DNA from: Candidatus Gastranaerophilales bacterium | GTDB lineage: Bacteria; Cyanobacteriota; Vampirovibrionia; Gastranaerophilales; Gastranaerophilaceae | NCBI GenBank assembly: GCA_944325865.1 | Contig: CALVBS010000006.1 | Coordinates: 62,001-126,000 of the forward strand | DNA: 64,000 bases | Direction of reading: 5' to 3' | Shown: piece by piece, positions 60,933-64,000 of the stretch | How positions within the stretch are numbered: the stretch's first letter is position 1 | Layout: every line of letters starts with the position of its first letter | Program-made: the position numbers and the translations under genes | The notes under the pieces: model-generated | The model's input: only the letters and a program-made list of their open reading frames with translations | Database searches by the model: none | Told to the model about the DNA's origin: nothing

Positions 60933-61997
60933 ATGAAAAAATTGCTGTTATACGGTTTAATTTTCGGATTGACCTGCTTACCGGCAGTGTCAAACGAGAT
61001 TACGGAAGATTACATGGATATTGCGAAAAATTACTGTGTAATCGGCGATTATCCGAATGCAATTAAGTATTTTAACAGCATACTTGCAATCGAACCTAAT
61101 AATGCTAATGTTCGCGAAATTATTGCCATGTTGAATCGATTTACTTCGCAGGATAGAAAAGCCTATGCAACAAGAGCAAACAGTTCAATTTATAACGCGA
61201 TGGTTGCAAAATATAACGGTGATAGTACTCTCGCACTTGAATATTTGAAAAAAGCTGCAAATGCAAATAGTTTTCTTTTTTATAATTTTTTGGGAGAGTA
61301 TTATAAAGAGCTCGGAAATTATAATATGGCTGTTGCGGCATTTAATTCCGCACTTGAGTATAATCCTGATTTTGTTCAGGCATATCTTGCGATTGCACTG
61401 TGCAGATATGAAATGGGTGATTATGAAGGTGTTATTCCGCCGATAACAAAATTTTTATACTTTAATCAACAGGAATCATTTGCTTATCTTGTGAGGGCAA
61501 AGGCTTATATGATGATGGGCAGAAATAATGATGCGGAGACCGAGATTGTGACTGCACTGGCATTAAATGATGATATTATGTACAGATTTATTCACGGAAT
61601 AATCCTTTGTCGGAAAGGGCAATACGCTCAGGCAAAAAATATTCTTGAACCTTTGACTGATACGATAAGTAATGCTGATATTTATAAATATTTGGGAATT
61701 GCATACTTAGGTTTGAATGATTACAACGACGCGGTTTTGAATTTAGATAAAGCAATCGTCCTGTCTGATGATGATAAGGAACTGGAAGCAAAGTATAATG
61801 AAGCAAAAGCAGCACTTAAATCATCGGCAGCCAATCCGCCTGCTCAAACAACAAGCGAGCCTCCGCAGCAACCATCGCCGCAGGAATCTGTTCAGCCGCA
61901 GCAATATGAAGAATCCCCTGTAGATGATTATATAAATGACAGTTACGATAGTGAAGAATACGATAGCGGAATTGATTATGAAGAACAGAAAAAATAA
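60933..61997 (+). CDS. Secreted TPR-repeat protein, 354 aa
   Basis: A signal peptide (KKLLLYGLIFGLTCLPAVS) is followed by about seven tetratricopeptide units from residue 30 to about 290, for example YCVIGDYPNAIKYFNSILAI, LGEYYKELGNYNMAVAAFNS, IALCRYEMGDYEGVIP and LGIAYLGLNDYNDAVLNLDK. The tail is Pro/Gln-rich and then acidic (DSEEYDSGIDYEEQKK). Likely a periplasmic or lipoprotein-type scaffold without a lipobox. It overlaps the next gene by 20 bp. Confidence 0.85.
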   Translation: MKKLLLYGLIFGLTCLPAVSNEITEDYMDIAKNYCVIGDYPNAIKYFNSILAIEPNNANVREIIAMLNRFTSQDRKAYATRANSSIYNAMVAKYNGDSTLALEYLKKAANANSFLFYNFLGEYYKELGNYNMAVAAFNSALEYNPDFVQAYLAIALCRYEMGDYEGVIPPITKFLYFNQQESFAYLVRAKAYMMMGRNNDAETEIVTALALNDDIMYRFIHGIILCRKGQYAQAKNILEPLTDTISNADIYKYLGIAYLGLNDYNDAVLNLDKAIVLSDDDKELEAKYNEAKAALKSSAANPPAQTTSEPPQQPSPQESVQPQQYEESPVDDYINDSYDSEEYDSGIDYEEQKK

Positions 61998-62946
61998 AGA
62001 ATCTTTTATATCTAAAGTAATGAACGGAATTGTAACGCTTGCTCTTGCCGGAGTAATGTTATTCGGACTGCAGTGCTATAGTGCATCAAGTCTTAAGTTT
62101 GTGCAGTTAAGCGATGTTCATTATTCTACAAGCGGACAGAACACAACTTTTAAAATGACAGGCGAATCCGGAAAATTACTGGAAGATGCCGTGGCACAGG
62201 TTAATGAGATGACAGGTGTTAATTTTGTAATGTTTACCGGTGATCAAATTAACGTTCCTTATGAAAAAGAACTTCAGGCTTTTTTGCCTTATGCTGAGAA
62301 ATTGAATGTTCCATGGTATATAACTTTCGGAAACCATGACAGATGTGTAGGAGGATTTTTGACGAAAGAACTTTATCTGGATATTGTAGGTTCTCATAAC
62401 GAAAATTTCAAATTTACGACTCCGTATTACTCATTTGTTCCGCAAAAAGGGTTTAAAGTTATTGTGCTGGATACCATTCCTGCCGATACGCTGACTTCAA
62501 ACGGACGAATCTCTGACGAGCAACTGATTTGGCTTAATAATGAACTTGAGTCTGCACAGAAAGATACAGTGTTGATATTTATGCATGTGCCTGTAATTGA
62601 ACCGTTTCCGAGTTCCGGACATAAACTGCTTAATGCCGGAGAAGTTCAGGCAATAATCGAAAAATATAAAAATCCGATAGGTGTATTTCAGGGGCATTAT
62701 CATGCCTCAAAGATTACCAGACACGGAAATGTTTTGTATGTAAGTTCTCCTGCTCTGGTTTCATATCCTAACGCATTCAGGGTTGTTACAGTTAGCAACC
62801 AGTGGAGAAAAGTTGTGTTTGATATAAAGACAGTAGAAACTCGCGAAACAGGCATTCAAAAACTTGCAAAGCTTCTTGTGTTCGGTTCAAATATTTATGC
62901 GGGGACCGCACAGGATCAAAACGGAATTTATGAAATTAAGAAATAA
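61978..62946 (+). CDS. Metallophosphoesterase (calcineurin-like)
   Basis: 322 residues. A membrane anchor or signal segment (about 16-33, GIVTLALAGVMLFGLQC) precedes the motifs: FVQLSDVHYS (DxH), MFTGDQIN (GD), TFGNHDRC (GNHD), FMHVPVIEP and FQGHYHAS (GHxH). A two-metal phosphodiesterase facing the periplasm is expected. The ATG at 61978 lies within the TPR gene; the longer open frame from 61936 is shadowed by that gene. Confidence 0.88.
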   Translation: MKNRKNKESFISKVMNGIVTLALAGVMLFGLQCYSASSLKFVQLSDVHYSTSGQNTTFKMTGESGKLLEDAVAQVNEMTGVNFVMFTGDQINVPYEKELQAFLPYAEKLNVPWYITFGNHDRCVGGFLTKELYLDIVGSHNENFKFTTPYYSFVPQKGFKVIVLDTIPADTLTSNGRISDEQLIWLNNELESAQKDTVLIFMHVPVIEPFPSSGHKLLNAGEVQAIIEKYKNPIGVFQGHYHASKITRHGNVLYVSSPALVSYPNAFRVVTVSNQWRKVVFDIKTVETRETGIQKLAKLLVFGSNIYAGTAQDQNGIYEIKK

Positions 62947-62960
62947 ACAGAGGTATAAAA

Positions 62961-63893
62961 ATGGGTGAATTTAAAGTAAAGTTCAGAGGTGTACGCGGCA
63001 GTTATCCGCTGGCGAAAAAAGAGTTTTTAAACTACGGCGGCAACACCTCTTGTGTAGAGGTGCATGTTAACGGTCATTTGATTTTGCTTGATGCCGGAAC
63101 AGGTATGATTGATGCCGGAAATGAATTAATGCAAAAATATATTGAATCAGGAGTTACACCAAAAGAAAGAACTCCTATAAATGCAACTGTTCTTATTTCT
63201 CACATCCATCAGGATCATATTCTGGGATTCACATTTTTTAAACCGCTTCATGTTGCCAGTTCAGTAATAAACGTGTTCGGAAACGTAAATTATAACGAAA
63301 CACTTGCGGATGAACTTGCAACCCTTTTGTTTGGCAAGTCATTTCCGGTTGATCTGGGTAATATTGCAGGGACATTAAACATAAGAGATTTATCCGAAAT
63401 GGAAGGTATTATACTGCGTCATGGCGAACCTCCTATTGTTAAACGGATAGAAAATGAAGATGATGAAAAAGTCTCGGGTGATGATGTTCTTATTACATGT
63501 TATCGTTCTTATGCACATCCGCAGGAAGGTGTAATAATTTATAAAATAGCTTATAAGGATAAAACGCTTGTTTATGCAACGGATAAAGAAAGCTACAAGG
63601 GCGGTGATAAACGTCTTGCAAGATTTGCCAGAAACTGTAGTCTTTTAATTCACGATTCACAATATACAACAGAAGATTATTTGAATTTATATCTTCCAAA
63701 ACAAGGATACGGACATTCAACTTTTGACATGGCACTTGAATGCCAGCAGCAGGTCAATGCGGAAAAACTTGTATTCTTCCATTTTGATCCTTCATATGAT
63801 GACGAAAAACTTGATTTGATAAAAGAACAGTACAAATACACTTCGGATAAAGCAATTCTTGCATATGAAGGTTTGGAAATTAATCTTTTATAA
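62961..63893 (+). CDS. MBL-fold metallo-hydrolase
   Basis: 310 residues. VRGSYPLAKKEFLNYGGNTS, LLDAGTGMID and the metal motif ISHIHQDHILGF (HxHxDH) are followed by later His/Asp ligands (ATDKE, HDSQY, and GHSTFD near the end). The PhnP/RNase-Z-like branch hydrolyses phosphodiesters or cyclic nucleotides. It starts 14 bp after the phosphoesterase with AGAGG, so it is in the same operon. Confidence 0.9.
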   Translation: MGEFKVKFRGVRGSYPLAKKEFLNYGGNTSCVEVHVNGHLILLDAGTGMIDAGNELMQKYIESGVTPKERTPINATVLISHIHQDHILGFTFFKPLHVASSVINVFGNVNYNETLADELATLLFGKSFPVDLGNIAGTLNIRDLSEMEGIILRHGEPPIVKRIENEDDEKVSGDDVLITCYRSYAHPQEGVIIYKIAYKDKTLVYATDKESYKGGDKRLARFARNCSLLIHDSQYTTEDYLNLYLPKQGYGHSTFDMALECQQQVNAEKLVFFHFDPSYDDEKLDLIKEQYKYTSDKAILAYEGLEINLL

Positions 63894-63918
63894 TTATATA
63901 GAATAACGGACGGTTATT

Positions 63919-64000
63919 ATGAAAAAATTTGCAATTATATTAATATTGCTTGGTTCTGTTTTTATGTTTTCGGCTTTTAAGACACCGGAGACATACGAAA
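63919..64000 (+). CDS. Exported protein, cut by the window edge
   Basis: The first 27 residues show a signal peptide: KKFAIILILLGSVFMFSAF, then KTPETYE. Function cannot be told. It follows the MBL gene by 25 bp. A GGACGG sequence is just upstream. Confidence 0.6.
   Translation, partial: MKKFAIILILLGSVFMFSAFKTPETYE

Overview
The window reads as a stretch of AT-rich chromosome from a non-photosynthetic, anaerobic relative of Cyanobacteria, most likely Candidatus Gastranaerophilales (Melainabacteria/Vampirovibrionia). The evidence is indirect. There is a Ycf45/R3H-type ATPase, a family otherwise best known from cyanobacteria and plastids. There are two pseudopilins with the FTLAEVLITLGIIGVVAAMT helix. 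The anaerobic enzymes are HydF, class III ribonucleotide reductase and its radical-SAM activase, class II B12-dependent ribonucleotide reductase, pyruvate phosphate dikinase and GGGtGRT. A Gram-negative envelope is indicated by an RND/TolC efflux operon and dTDP-rhamnose synthesis. Assignment to a lineage is inference, since no rRNA is present. I saw no tRNA, rRNA, CRISPR array, transposase or prophage.

Layout. 0-4.7 kb: hydF (cut by the window edge), rpsO, two glycan genes, uppS and rdgB. 4.7-10.6 kb: a complete RND efflux operon behind a promoter with an overlapping palindrome. 10.6-18 kb: small unknown genes, nrdJ, a dicarboxylate/amino-acid symporter and ileS. 18.0-18.5 kb: a gene-free block of imperfect palindromic repeats. 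18.5-24.2 kb: an XRE regulator with a small partner, a lysine/alanine-rich membrane protein, ppdK and a small membrane protein. 24.3-29.2 kb: rfbCBDA and a secreted GH13 protein. 30.3-32.1 kb: an Fe-S scaffold-like protein and GGGtGRT. 32.2-42.2 kb: two divergent XRE/pseudopilin pairs surrounding a rplI-UroD/MetE-like-CooC-like-folD operon, a large SASQAR-type protein and the R3H ATPase. 42.3-49.1 kb: pheT, then nrdD and nrdG behind a cobalamin riboswitch, and an acyltransferase. 49.2-56.2 kb: an accessory-looking block of unknown genes, including a three-gene operon behind a second cobalamin-riboswitch-like leader. 56.4-64 kb: polyprenyl synthase, lepB, TPR proteins, DAHP synthase, a metallophosphoesterase and an MBL hydrolase.

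How it fits together. The cobalamin leader on nrdD beside a B12-dependent nrdJ in the same genome suggests B12-controlled switching between two oxygen-independent or oxygen-tolerant deoxyribonucleotide routes. The rfb genes supply dTDP-L-rhamnose for a surface glycan, to which the RgpF-like protein and the GT2 near 2 kb could contribute. UppS and the polyprenyl synthase supply lipid carriers or quinone tails.

The strongest candidate for something undescribed is the operon at 52.2-55.0 kb. It has a consensus promoter, a B12-aptamer-like leader ending in a hairpin that covers the ribosome-binding site, and three proteins I cannot assign: one with a Cys/His cluster, one internally duplicated multi-pass membrane protein and one helical protein. 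Close behind are the SASQAR paralogues, which share N- and C-terminal signatures and sigma28-like upstream sites, and the repeated XRE/pseudopilin arrangement.
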